The notes beneath the pieces are model-generated. The model did no database searches. It saw nothing but the letters and a program-made list of their open reading frames with translations, and was not told the DNA's origin. The translations under genes were made by a program, and so were the position numbers. A stretch of 64,000 nucleotides of DNA, taken from assembly GCF_003075395.1 (NCBI RefSeq), contig NZ_QDFV01000002.1, forward strand, positions 744,001 to 808,000, in the 5' to 3' direction. The stretch's first letter is position 1, and each line of letters opens with the position of its first letter. This document shows positions 42,401 to 49,645 of this stretch, in pieces. Origin of the DNA: Microbacterium sp. TPD7012 (GTDB lineage Bacteria > Actinomycetota > Actinomycetes > Actinomycetales > Microbacteriaceae).

Positions 42401-44272
42401 GCTCGTGCTTTCGCCGGCTCGAAGCTTCCCGAGAGCCGCATCATCGAGACCGCGATGTATTCGCCGCAGTGGGCGCAGCTGTTCGAGGAGCACCTGGGAT
42501 GGCCGGGATTCGCCTCCGCCGTCTGGTGGCTGCACGCGCACACCCCCGTCGACACGTACGACGTCAGCGGGCGCATCCGCGCAGAGCGGTCACGGGAGAT
42601 CCAGCAGCGCACACCCGTGTCGGACGAGGAGCGCGAGAAGGGCTGCGCGGACGCCGAGTGGTTCCACCGGCTCCACGCCGAACTGGGCGACGACCGGCTC
42701 GATCGTGTGCTCAAGGCATCGAAGTTCGCCTCGGCGTCCGGTGAGCACAAGCAGGCCGAGCTCTTCGCGAACGCGCTGCGCGGCAAGGTCGCCGAGGACG
42801 AGCTGCTCACGCGCATGCACGAGAAGCGCCATCAGGACGCCGTGCGCGCCTACGGACTGCTGCCGCTGAGCGGTGATCCGGATCAGCTGTTGCGCCGGTA
42901 CGAGGTGCTCCGTGCGTTCGTCAGCACCGGGAAGACGAACGGACCCCAGCGCCGCGCGACCGAGACGGCGGCCGTGCACACGGCGCTGGAGAACCTCGCC
43001 CGCACGGCCGGGTATCGCGATCCGCAGCGCCTGATCTGGGCGATGGAGGCGAGGGCGGGTGAAGACCTCAGTCGTGGACCGGTCACGGCCGTCGACGGCG
43101 ATGTGACGGTCAGCCTCACGATCGACGACATGGGCATGCCCGAGATCGCGGTCGACCGCGCCGGCAAGACCCTGGCAGCCGTGCCGGCCAAGAGCCGCAA
43201 GATCGAGGAGATCGCCGCTCTGACGACCCGGGCGCGCGACCTCAAGAAGCAGGCGCAGCGGGTCCGCGCCTCGCTCGAGGCCGCCTGCGTGCTCGGCGAC
43301 GTCATCGATGCGGAGGAGCTCGCGCTCCTGCAGGCGCACCCGATCCTCGGCCGGATGCTGTCGGACCTGGTGATGGTCGATGGCGAAGGCCGCGTGGGGT
43401 TCCTCAGCGCCGGGGGAGACGAGCTCGTCCGCGCGGATGACTCGAGGTTCCGCGCGGTCGGAGACCTGCGCATCGCGCATCCGGTCGATCTGCTGGCGAG
43501 CGGAGACTGGCCCGAACTCCAGCACGCGGTGATGACGAGCGGACGTCCGCAGCCGTTCAAGCAGCTGTTCCGCGAGCTGTACCTCCTCAACGAGAACGAG
43601 AAGTCCGAGCAGGGGATCTCGTCGCGGCGCTACGTCGGACACCAGCTCGACTCGAGGCGGGCAGCCGGTCTGTTCCTCGCCCGCGGCTGGGTCAGGGACT
43701 ACGGGCTCGGATACGGGCGCACCTTCCACAACGAGAGGATCACGGCGTTCTGCAACGCCTCAGGAGGGTGGGGAACTCCCGGCGACGTCGAGGAGACCGC
43801 ACTCGACGACGTCCGGTTCGCTCGCGCGGGCTCGTATGAGGCGCTCGCGCTGGCCGACGTTCCACCTCGCGTCTTCTCAGAGACGATGCGGGATCTCGAC
43901 CTGGTGGTCTCGGTCGCCCATGCCAGCGGCGTCGATCCGCAGGCCTCGGAGTCGAGTATCGAGATGCGCCAGAGACTCGTCGACGAGACGTGTCGGCTTC
44001 TCGGACTCGAGAATGTCGAGGTCGAGGGACACCATGCGCGCGTGAAGGGATCGCTCGGGATCTACTCCGTGCACCTGGGCTCCGGCATCGTGCATCGCAT
44101 CCCGGGGAACACGCTGTTCATCATCCCGGTGAGCGCACAGCACCGCGGCCGGGTCTTCCTCCCGTTCGTCGATGACGATCCCCGAACGGCGGAGATCGTG
44201 TCGAAGGTCGTGATGCTCTCGCGCGACGACAAGATCACCGATCCGACGATCCTCGGTCAGATCGTTCGCTGA
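39467..44272 (+). CDS. Giant DUF4132 (MolR/YehI-like) HEAT-repeat protein
   Basis: A 1601-residue cytoplasmic protein, the largest gene here. Residues about 30-620 are helical, HEAT-like repeats (for example ALLDDEDAGRRLAAARILIDVSDPAAADSLAVAL, cited by its core AGRRLAAARILIDV). The DUF4132 hallmark lies near 1235-1300 (PAKSRKIEEIAALTTRA, LKKQAQRVRASLEAA). The C-terminal 250 residues carry conserved aromatic blocks (RAAGLFLARGWVRDYGLGYG, NASGGWGTPGD). Homologues include E. coli MolR/YehI; function is unknown, with some associated with MoxR-VWA ATPase systems. None is adjacent here. The start is a GTG without a strong Shine-Dalgarno. Confidence 0.8.
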   Translation: MLTAEQAKEELRTYCSCDDKGRRPIQAQGWGTPRLARRIEDNLNDRSGDHDPEAAAEVRRTADAIAAELDELSTRERTKVFKAFSPSLAAELAHWWEWSMSRPYLRGWSHRGYRSSDPARTRAYRWSTLTALLGHATHYPQPIDWHATWLLHLPENLPLGDLLASAMDAGNTAVRRVLVDSVAGAHAVGGPSVQGYLALLAGSDRELWDVVARQLREAGRAEGLRQTIFESLDLAHPDALTLFLELIVENNLVRFSSAVRALSEWVGEDLKVDRASQAADAFATLARFLRQTPDVQRLRAAAPVEVFLGLWVLAVHDVDTAVAAASALLDDEDAGRRLAAARILIDVSDPAAADSLAVALGDNDVRVFAVALAAWPIQRGQAYGTMPFTDRVRTTLSRRLEDLGSVQNVDIGMLAPRVVKMQKSDVTDLLAAHSGVDEIDLDGASADARYAAAKRYAKEPVRYRSQLLTLVLDVSSQVRWEARRALDVDEITEEEALPLEQALTRKTDDLRKSALGLLLKQSPGRLEATVSRLRAGKPDQRRAADELAQLAGLDSDEKSPAPESGAAGDDVAGAMAHADSRPPLLRFGVADRTPAVRPAAPPASRWKAYHPGARRIWLSLGAWLDEHANVEVQTRGGVELLANIRNIERNDDGSMPAADLLDPWWERISGELVDGGVELVLLRLLNADDGPRGVQVLGDIGRDRGDRTASLRLDLIRHLVHREWRSTWTEPVLDLIALSAAELPVEQLIGPRNVQFDDSRRRIGRDPREDDSVFRGAWNHLNPASLDDGQLDRLWRMLRFVDEPEGAVDQWAAPKVELRDPSYWGAAETVVDQPFRYRPPLATVIEAFERGIATRADLVDHVFTRPRLRGELDVAESDPLARFTAITGAPPATQAVVEEVQRTVTELELPRGDHETPYSRMAMSLERATGADNLVAVLRTLGRRPFTRRYLYASDREGVFSHLVRISYPAPDETVASIARAFAGSKLPESRIIETAMYSPQWAQLFEEHLGWPGFASAVWWLHAHTPVDTYDVSGRIRAERSREIQQRTPVSDEEREKGCADAEWFHRLHAELGDDRLDRVLKASKFASASGEHKQAELFANALRGKVAEDELLTRMHEKRHQDAVRAYGLLPLSGDPDQLLRRYEVLRAFVSTGKTNGPQRRATETAAVHTALENLARTAGYRDPQRLIWAMEARAGEDLSRGPVTAVDGDVTVSLTIDDMGMPEIAVDRAGKTLAAVPAKSRKIEEIAALTTRARDLKKQAQRVRASLEAACVLGDVIDAEELALLQAHPILGRMLSDLVMVDGEGRVGFLSAGGDELVRADDSRFRAVGDLRIAHPVDLLASGDWPELQHAVMTSGRPQPFKQLFRELYLLNENEKSEQGISSRRYVGHQLDSRRAAGLFLARGWVRDYGLGYGRTFHNERITAFCNASGGWGTPGDVEETALDDVRFARAGSYEALALADVPPRVFSETMRDLDLVVSVAHASGVDPQASESSIEMRQRLVDETCRLLGLENVEVEGHHARVKGSLGIYSVHLGSGIVHRIPGNTLFIIPVSAQHRGRVFLPFVDDDPRTAEIVSKVVMLSRDDKITDPTILGQIVR

Positions 44273-44309
44273 CGCCGGATCAGGCGGCGGCCGGCGGATG
44301 CTGCCGCGC

Positions 44310-45080
44310 TCAGCGCCCCCGGAACTCCGGCTTCCGCTTCTCCTGGAAGGCGGCGAAGCCCTCGCGGTAGTCGTCCGAGTCGCAGAGCGCGGCCTGCGCG
44401 GCGTTCTCGATGTCGACCGAGTCCCACAGGGCCAGTCGCTCGTCGCGGATCCGGGCGACGAGCTGCTTGCTGGCGAGGAACGCAGCCGTGGCTCCTCGTG
44501 CGGCGGTGGCAGCGGCATCCGTCGTCGTGGAGACGACCTCGTCGTCGGGGAAGACCCGCGAGAACAGACCGGATGCCACGGCCTCGGCACCGCTCATCAG
44601 GCGGCCGGTGTAGATGAGGTCGAGGGTCTTGTGGGCACCGAGCCGATCGAGGAAGAGCGCGTGCCCTCCCGAATCGAGCGTCGCCCCGAGCGCGGCGAAC
44701 GGCGAGCCGATCTTCGCGGACTCCGAGACGTAGACGACATCCGTCGCGATCAGCAGGCCGAGCCCCACGCCGAGGCAGGCGCCGTGCGCGACCGCGAACG
44801 TCGGTGCGGGGAAGCGCGACATGCGCTGCAGCAGCGGTGTCACGAGTCCGCCGAGGTAGCCGATCACGTCGTCTTCTCGCGGGTCGACGCCGGAGATGTC
44901 GCGTCCGGCGCAGAACGCCCGCCCTTCGCCGCGCAGCACGAGGGCGCGGACGCCCGCGGACTCGGCTTCGGCGTACGCGGCGTCGAGCCCGTGCAGTGCC
45001 TGCTCGTCGAGGGCATTCAGCTTGTCGGGCGCGTTCAGCACGATCGTGGCGACGTCATCGGCGATGGTGAGATCGATCAT
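44310..45080 (-). CDS. paaG: Enoyl-CoA hydratase/isomerase (PaaG-like)
   Basis: A 256-residue crotonase-fold protein, probably the oxepin-CoA-forming isomerase of phenylacetate degradation. Oxyanion-hole segments are AFCAGRDISGVD near 56 and AHGACLGVGLGLLIATDV near 98, and KIGSPFAALGATLDSGG near 122 holds the catalytic Asp seen in PaaG-type isomerases. Position at the end of paaABCDE supports the assignment. A dispersed repeat separates it from paaE. A general enoyl-CoA hydratase remains possible. Confidence 0.75.
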   Translation of the reverse strand: MIDLTIADDVATIVLNAPDKLNALDEQALHGLDAAYAEAESAGVRALVLRGEGRAFCAGRDISGVDPREDDVIGYLGGLVTPLLQRMSRFPAPTFAVAHGACLGVGLGLLIATDVVYVSESAKIGSPFAALGATLDSGGHALFLDRLGAHKTLDLIYTGRLMSGAEAVASGLFSRVFPDDEVVSTTTDAAATAARGATAAFLASKQLVARIRDERLALWDSVDIENAAQAALCDSDDYREGFAAFQEKRKPEFRGR

Positions 45081-45095
45081 GGGGTTCCTCTCGGC

Positions 45096-45123
45096 GGGCC
45101 CTTCGAGAAGCTCAGGGACCCAG
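45096..45123. repeat. Dispersed repeat copy between paaE and paaG
   Basis: GGGCCCTTCGAGAAGCTCAG followed by GGACCCAG, one base off the family core (GAGAAG for GACAAG), in the 57-bp gap between the two genes. Confidence 0.9.
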
Positions 45124-45137
45124 GCGACGCACTCCGG

Positions 45138-46304
45138 TCATACGTCGTAGTCGACGACCACGCGGTCGCTGGTGGGATGGGACTGGCAGGTGAGCACGTA
45201 GCCCCGCTCGAGCTCGTCGGGCTCAAGCGCGTAGTTCTCCGTCATGCTCACGCTGCCCTCGATCACGCGGGCGCGGCACGTGCCGCAGACGCCGCCCGCG
45301 CAGGCGAACGGGGCATCGGGACGCACGCGCAGCGCCGCATTCAGCACCGATTCGTGCGCGTCGACCGGACTCTCCACCGTCGAGGAGACGCCGTCGAGAT
45401 TCACCTCGATGCGGAATGTCGCAGCTCCCGCGCGCACCTCGACCGGCCGGGCGGTGCGCAGCGGCTCGTCACCCGTCGTGAACAGCTCGAACCGGATGTG
45501 CTCGCGTGCGACGCCGACGTCGGCGAGCACCTCGCGGCACAGATCCACCAGCGCGAGGGGCCCGCACAGGAACCACTCGTCGACGTCGGCAGGATCGATG
45601 AGCGAGGCGAAGATGGTCCGCAGCTTCTCCTCGTCGATCCGCCCCGAGAGCACCGGAGCCGTCCGCTGCTCCCGCGACAGCACGTGGTGCAGCGTCACGC
45701 GGGTCGGGTACCGGTCCTTGAGATCGGCGAGATCCTCCAGGAACATCACGTCGAGGGTCGACCGGTTCGTGTAGAGCAGGGTGAAGCGCGAGGTCGTCGA
45801 CCGGGTGAGCACCGTGTGTGCGAGCGCCATGAGCGGCGTGATGCCGGAGCCTGCGGCGATGCCGACCACGTGCTTGTGATCGAGATCGTCGAGGCCCGAG
45901 GTGAAGGTGCCCTGCGGGCTCATCACATCGATCTCGAACCCGGGATGCAGGCCGGTCTGCGCCCAGGTGGAGAACAGGCCGCCCTCGTCGCGCTTCACCG
46001 CGACGCTGAGCCGGGTCGGCCGGCCGTCGGTGCGGTGCTCGGGAGCTCGGCACAGCGAGTACGAGCGGCGCACTTCCGTGCCCTTGAGCGTGGTCCGCAG
46101 CGCCACGTACTGGCCCGGCAGGTGGTCGTAGTCATCGGCCAACTCGGCCGGCACGGTGAAGGTCACCTCGACGGCGTCGTCGGTGAGCGGACGCACGTCC
46201 TCGACCGTGAGCGTGTGGAAGCGGGCGCGCGTGCGCTCGCCGGGCAAGCGATGCGGCGGGACGGATGCCGAGGCGGCGGCTCGCGCGGAGGAGAAGAGCG
46301 ACAT
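45138..46304 (-). CDS. paaE: Phenylacetyl-CoA epoxidase reductase subunit
   Basis: A 388-residue ferredoxin-NADP reductase-type subunit that feeds electrons to the PaaABC di-iron epoxidase. Residues 28-265 carry the flavin/NADP domains (RRSYSLCRAP near 80; GIAAGSGITPLMALAH near 148; CGPLALVDLCR near 246). The C-terminal plant-type 2Fe-2S ferredoxin has CAGGVCGTCRA near 336 and the fourth Cys in YVLTCQSHP. The start overlaps the paaD stop by one base (TGATG). Confidence 0.95.
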   Translation of the reverse strand: MSLFSSARAAASASVPPHRLPGERTRARFHTLTVEDVRPLTDDAVEVTFTVPAELADDYDHLPGQYVALRTTLKGTEVRRSYSLCRAPEHRTDGRPTRLSVAVKRDEGGLFSTWAQTGLHPGFEIDVMSPQGTFTSGLDDLDHKHVVGIAAGSGITPLMALAHTVLTRSTTSRFTLLYTNRSTLDVMFLEDLADLKDRYPTRVTLHHVLSREQRTAPVLSGRIDEEKLRTIFASLIDPADVDEWFLCGPLALVDLCREVLADVGVAREHIRFELFTTGDEPLRTARPVEVRAGAATFRIEVNLDGVSSTVESPVDAHESVLNAALRVRPDAPFACAGGVCGTCRARVIEGSVSMTENYALEPDELERGYVLTCQSHPTSDRVVVDYDV

Positions 46305-46816
46305 CAGTGCACCTTGAAATGGTCGAAGGGCTCGAGGCAGGCGCGGCACTCGAACAGGGACTTGCAGGAGGTGGAGCCGAAGCGGGAGACCTCGTGCGTG
46401 TCGAGCGAGCCGCAGCGCGGGCAGCGCACGCTGATCGCCAGGCGGATCGGACCGCCCTTCGACAGACTCAGGGACCCCGTAGCGGCGCGGCCGGAGGGCG
46501 GCGCGATGCCGTAGGCCTCGAGCTTCTGCTTGCCGGCATCCGTCATCCAGTCCGTCGTCCAGGCGGGGGAGAGGACGAAGCGCACGTCGACCTCCGCGAA
46601 GCCCGCCGCCGTCAGCGACATGATCACGTCGTCGCGGATCGTGTCCATCGCCGGGCATCCGCTGTACGTCGGCGTGATGTCGACGCGCACACGGTCGCCG
46701 TCGGCCTCGACCGCGCGGAGCACCCCGAGGTCCTCGATCGTGAGGACGGGAACCTCGGGGTCGGGGACGGCGGCGGCGATCCGCCATGCCGCCTGCGTCG
46801 GAGTGAGGGTCACCAT
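46304..46816 (-). CDS. paaD: Phenylacetyl-CoA epoxidase maturation protein PaaD
   Basis: A 170-residue MIP18/DUF59-type protein needed for a functional epoxidase, probably in Fe-S assembly. The N-terminal domain has DPEVPVLTIEDLGVLR near 19 and TPTYSGCPAMD near 48. The C-terminal zinc ribbon has RCPRCGS and CKSLFECRAC. Between them, around residues 113-121, GSLSLSKGG is encoded by a dispersed repeat (46454-46478). The overlap with paaC is 7 bp. Confidence 0.92.
   Translation of the reverse strand: MVTLTPTQAAWRIAAAVPDPEVPVLTIEDLGVLRAVEADGDRVRVDITPTYSGCPAMDTIRDDVIMSLTAAGFAEVDVRFVLSPAWTTDWMTDAGKQKLEAYGIAPPSGRAATGSLSLSKGGPIRLAISVRCPRCGSLDTHEVSRFGSTSCKSLFECRACLEPFDHFKVH
46454..46478 (-). repeat. 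Dispersed repeat copy inside paaD
   Basis: GCCCTTCGACAGACTCAGGG (plus strand) plus ACCCC, read on the minus strand as GSLSLSKGG in the linker between the two PaaD domains. Confidence 0.9.
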
Positions 46817-47658
46817 GACGCCCCCGGATGCCGACGCGCGAGTACCTGCATCTCGGCGAGGATATGGCCCAGCGGAGTCGCGTGTGCGCCGCGCCGTCCT
46901 CCGGCGGAGGAGGCGGCGACCGGCGGCACGGCCAACTCGGCCTCGGCGAACACCGTGTCGACCACACCGTCGAAGCCCGCGCGCAGGCTCGACGGGCGCA
47001 CGGCGGCATCGCCCAGCCGGTCGATCAGGTCGTCGTCGCGGAACAGCTCGTCGACGTACGGCCAGACGTCACCGGTCGCGCGGATGACCCGGGCTCGCGA
47101 CTCCTCCGTGCCGCCGGCGAGGCGCAGCATCCACTGCACGGCGTGATCGCGGTGATAGTCGACCTCTTTCAGAGACTTCTCGGCGATCGCCGCGAACGTC
47201 TCGTCACTGCTCGTCCGCAGCGCCGAGTAGAGCTCGAACATGTAGGTCGACACCACGAACTGCCGGGCGATGGTCTGCGCGAAGTCGCCGTTGGGCTGCT
47301 GCACGATCCAGGCGCACCGGAACTCGGGTTCGTCGCGGAAGAACGCGAGGTCGTCTTCGCTCCGGCCGTCATAGGAGCCGGCGTAGTGCAGGAGCGAGCG
47401 GGCATGGCCGAGCAGATCGAGGGCGATGTTGCCGAGCGCCACGTCTTCCTCGAGCTCGGGTGCGCGGGAGATCCAGGCGCCGAGCTGCTGCGAGAGGATC
47501 AGCGCGTCGTCGCCGAGGCGGAGCGCGTACTCGGCGATGTCGGCGGACGCGGCGATCGCGCCTGTGCCGGAGAGCTCATCGCTGAGCTGCAGCGCGTCGA
47601 CGGTCACGTCGCCGTGGATGTCGGCATCCGGAGTGGGGTGTGGCGAGCGAAGGGTCAC
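46810..47658 (-). CDS. paaC: Phenylacetyl-CoA epoxidase structural subunit PaaC
   Basis: A 282-residue ferritin-fold subunit that pairs with PaaA in the epoxidase core. Typical segments are RLGDDALILSQQLGAWISRAPELEEDVALGNIALD (cited by its core GDDALILSQQLGAW near 48), YMFELYSAL near 138 and KEVDYHRDHAVQWMLRL near 162. An Ala/Gly-rich stretch near the C-terminus (VAASSAGGRRG) is low-complexity. It overlaps paaB by 4 bp and paaD by 7 bp. Confidence 0.94.
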   Translation of the reverse strand: MTLRSPHPTPDADIHGDVTVDALQLSDELSGTGAIAASADIAEYALRLGDDALILSQQLGAWISRAPELEEDVALGNIALDLLGHARSLLHYAGSYDGRSEDDLAFFRDEPEFRCAWIVQQPNGDFAQTIARQFVVSTYMFELYSALRTSSDETFAAIAEKSLKEVDYHRDHAVQWMLRLAGGTEESRARVIRATGDVWPYVDELFRDDDLIDRLGDAAVRPSSLRAGFDGVVDTVFAEAELAVPPVAASSAGGRRGAHATPLGHILAEMQVLARRHPGASW

Positions 47659-47960
47659 AGGTGCGGCACCCCCTCGGACGCCGTGTAGTACACGGCGTGC
47701 CGGTAGTTCTTGCCGGCGGGGCTCTCGAAGTACGCGCCCTTCGCATCAGGGTCGCTGGTGGTGATCGCGTCGGCCGGAACGGCCCAGATCGACACGCCCT
47801 CGCCGCGACGCGTGTAGAGGTCGCGGGCGTTGCGGATGGCCATCTCGGCATCCGGGGCGTGCAGCGAGCCCACGTGCACGTGGCTCAGGCCGCGATTCGC
47901 GCGGACGAAGACCTCCCACAGGGGCCAGGGCTCGCGCTCGTCGGCGCCGGGGCTCGCCAT
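47655..47960 (-). CDS. paaB: Phenylacetyl-CoA epoxidase subunit PaaB
   Basis: A 101-residue bridging subunit of the PaaABCE complex. It opens with PWPLWEVFVRANRGLSHVHVGSLHAPD (core WEVFVRANRGLSHVHVGS) and has ALRNARDLYTRR-type AIRNARDLYTRRGEGVSIW, diagnostic of PaaB. The start overlaps the paaA stop by one base. Length is typical. Confidence 0.95.
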   Translation of the reverse strand: MASPGADEREPWPLWEVFVRANRGLSHVHVGSLHAPDAEMAIRNARDLYTRRGEGVSIWAVPADAITTSDPDAKGAYFESPAGKNYRHAVYYTASEGVPHL

Positions 47961-48940
47961 CAGGCCACGGCCTTCGTCTTGACGGCCTGCTTGCGGGCGT
48001 ACTCCGCCGCGGCCTCGCGCACCCAAGCGCCCTCTTCGTGGGCGGTCCGCCGGCGTTCGAGTCGCTCGGCGTTGCAAGGACCGTTGCCGCGCAGCACCTC
48101 GAAGAACTCGTCCCAGTCGATCTCGCCGATGACGTACTGGCCGGTCTCCGCGTCGAAGCGCAGGTCGGGGTCGGGCAGCGTGACGCCGAGGATCTCGGCC
48201 TGCGGCACCAGCATCCCGACGAAGCGCTGACGCAGATCGTCGTTGGAGAAGCGCTTGATCTTCCACTTCATCGACTGAGCGGAGTTCGGAGACTGCTCGT
48301 CGGGCGGCCCGAACATCGCCAGGCTCGGCCAGTACCAGCGGTTCACGGCATCCTGCGCCATCTGTCGCTGCTCCTCAGAGCCCTGCATCAGGCTGAGCAG
48401 GATCTCGAATCCCTGGCGCTGATGGAACGACTCCTCCTTGCAGACGCGCACCATGGCGCGGCCGTAGGGTCCGTACGACGCACGGCACAGCGGCACCTGG
48501 TTGACGATCGCCGCGCCGTCGACGAGCCAGCCGATCGCGCCCATGTCGGCCCAGGTCGGGGTGGGGTAGTTGAAGATCGACGAGTACTTGGCCTTGCCGC
48601 TGATGAGCTGGTCCATCATCTCGTCGCGCGTGATCCCGAGGGTCTGCGCGGCCGAGTAGAGATAGAGACCGTGGCCGGCTTCGTCCTGCACCTTGGCCAT
48701 CAGGATCGCCTTGCGCTTGAGGCTCGGCGCGCGGGTGATCCAGTTGCCCTCCGGCTGCATCCCGATGATCTCGGAGTGCGCGTGCTGGGAGATCTGCCGG
48801 ATGAGCGTCTTGCGGTAGGCGTCGGGCATCCAGTCGCGGGGTTCGATGCGCTGCTCGTTCGCGATGAGCTCGTCGAACGTGCGCTCCGCATCCGAGATCT
48901 CGCTCGGGACCAGGGAGAGGTCTCCGGGGGTGGTCGTCAT
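47960..48940 (-). CDS. paaA: Phenylacetyl-CoA epoxidase catalytic subunit PaaA
   Basis: A 326-residue di-iron oxygenase subunit that epoxidises the ring of phenylacetyl-CoA using O2. Iron-ligand regions include [17 protein letters not shown] near 51, [13 protein letters not shown] near 83 (ExxH-type) and [15 protein letters not shown] near 168 (ExxxH). First gene of the paaABCDE operon; GAGGAG lies 4 nt before the ATG and a TetR-type palindrome is about 25 bp upstream. Confidence 0.96.
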   Translation of the reverse strand: MTTTPGDLSLVPSEISDAERTFDELIANEQRIEPRDWMPDAYRKTLIRQISQHAHSEIIGMQPEGNWITRAPSLKRKAILMAKVQDEAGHGLYLYSAAQTLGITRDEMMDQLISGKAKYSSIFNYPTPTWADMGAIGWLVDGAAIVNQVPLCRASYGPYGRAMVRVCKEESFHQRQGFEILLSLMQGSEEQRQMAQDAVNRWYWPSLAMFGPPDEQSPNSAQSMKWKIKRFSNDDLRQRFVGMLVPQAEILGVTLPDPDLRFDAETGQYVIGEIDWDEFFEVLRGNGPCNAERLERRRTAHEEGAWVREAAAEYARKQAVKTKAVA

Positions 48941-48960
48941 GGCTCCTCATTCAGCATCTT

Positions 48961-48981
48961 TACTGACCGATCGTTAGGTTA
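48961..48981 (-). promoter_or_regulatory. Putative PaaR (TetR-type) operator of the paa operon
   Basis: TACTGACCGATCGTTAGGTT at 48961-48980 is an imperfect palindrome centred on CGATCG, with ACCG and TTAGG half-sites resembling those of actinobacterial PaaR repressors, which respond to phenylacetyl-CoA. It lies 21-41 bp before the paaA ATG, in the expected promoter zone. No paaR gene is in the window. Confidence 0.5.
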
Positions 48982-49018
48982 TTCTGGCACAGAAGGTCGC
49001 CCCTCTTCAAGGCGGGTG

Positions 49019-49438
49019 TCAGTGCGAGCGCGAGATCAGTTCCAGGAGGGCCCGACCGTACGCCTCGGCCGGGTCCGGATGCTCGAACGAGAGGCCGTTC
49101 CCGGCGATCTCGATGTCCACGCGGAAGGTGTCGTCGAGACGCACCAGCGAGCGGAAAGTGCCGCGCAGCAGGTCGCGCAGCTGGTCCTCGCGCGGCAGCC
49201 AGACCGCGTCCGCGAGAGTCACGGCGTCGAGCGCCCATTCCGTCGTGCCGTTGAACGCGAGATCGGTGCCGCTCGGCGTCTGGCGCGCCTCGATCGTCAT
49301 CTCGCTGACCGTGAAGACGTCGGCCTCCGCCTCGAGCTCCACGTCGTCGGGCAGGTCGAGCTGGAAGCGGTCGCCTTCGGACGGGTGCCAGCCGATGCCG
49401 GCATCCCGCAGGGCGACGGCGAGTTCGCGGGTGATCAT
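49019..49438 (-). CDS. Uncharacterised 139-residue protein
   Basis: I do not recognise a family. The protein is acidic, with alternating beta-type segments (DRFQLDLPDDVELEAEADVF, TSEMTIEARQ-like VSEMTIEARQ) and a C-terminal helix (AEAYGRALLELISRSH). There is no signal or membrane segment. It reads away from recQ and toward the paa promoter region, in the same direction as paaA and ending 78 bp before it. It has sense-strand codon usage like its neighbours. Confidence 0.6.
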   Translation of the reverse strand: MITRELAVALRDAGIGWHPSEGDRFQLDLPDDVELEAEADVFTVSEMTIEARQTPSGTDLAFNGTTEWALDAVTLADAVWLPREDQLRDLLRGTFRSLVRLDDTFRVDIEIAGNGLSFEHPDPAEAYGRALLELISRSH

Positions 49439-49645
49439 GCTCCTACGCTAGGCGCGATCTGCGGCCCGGGATCGACACATCTGCAGGTTGAGAGTACGGA
49501 TGCAGGTCCGGAGAGGTGTTCTGAACCTGCATCTGTGTTTTCATCCGACAAGTCGGGCCCGGATGCCGGATGCCGGGATCCCGGGCGCGGTCGAGCCTGT
49601 GGATGACGGCCGCGAGGTGTCGGTGGCGTGAGGCAGAGTGGGGGC

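Noticed and set aside
44273..44296. CGCCGG/CCGGCG hairpin after the DUF4132 gene
   Set aside because: Only 6 bp and GC-only, expected by chance at this base composition.
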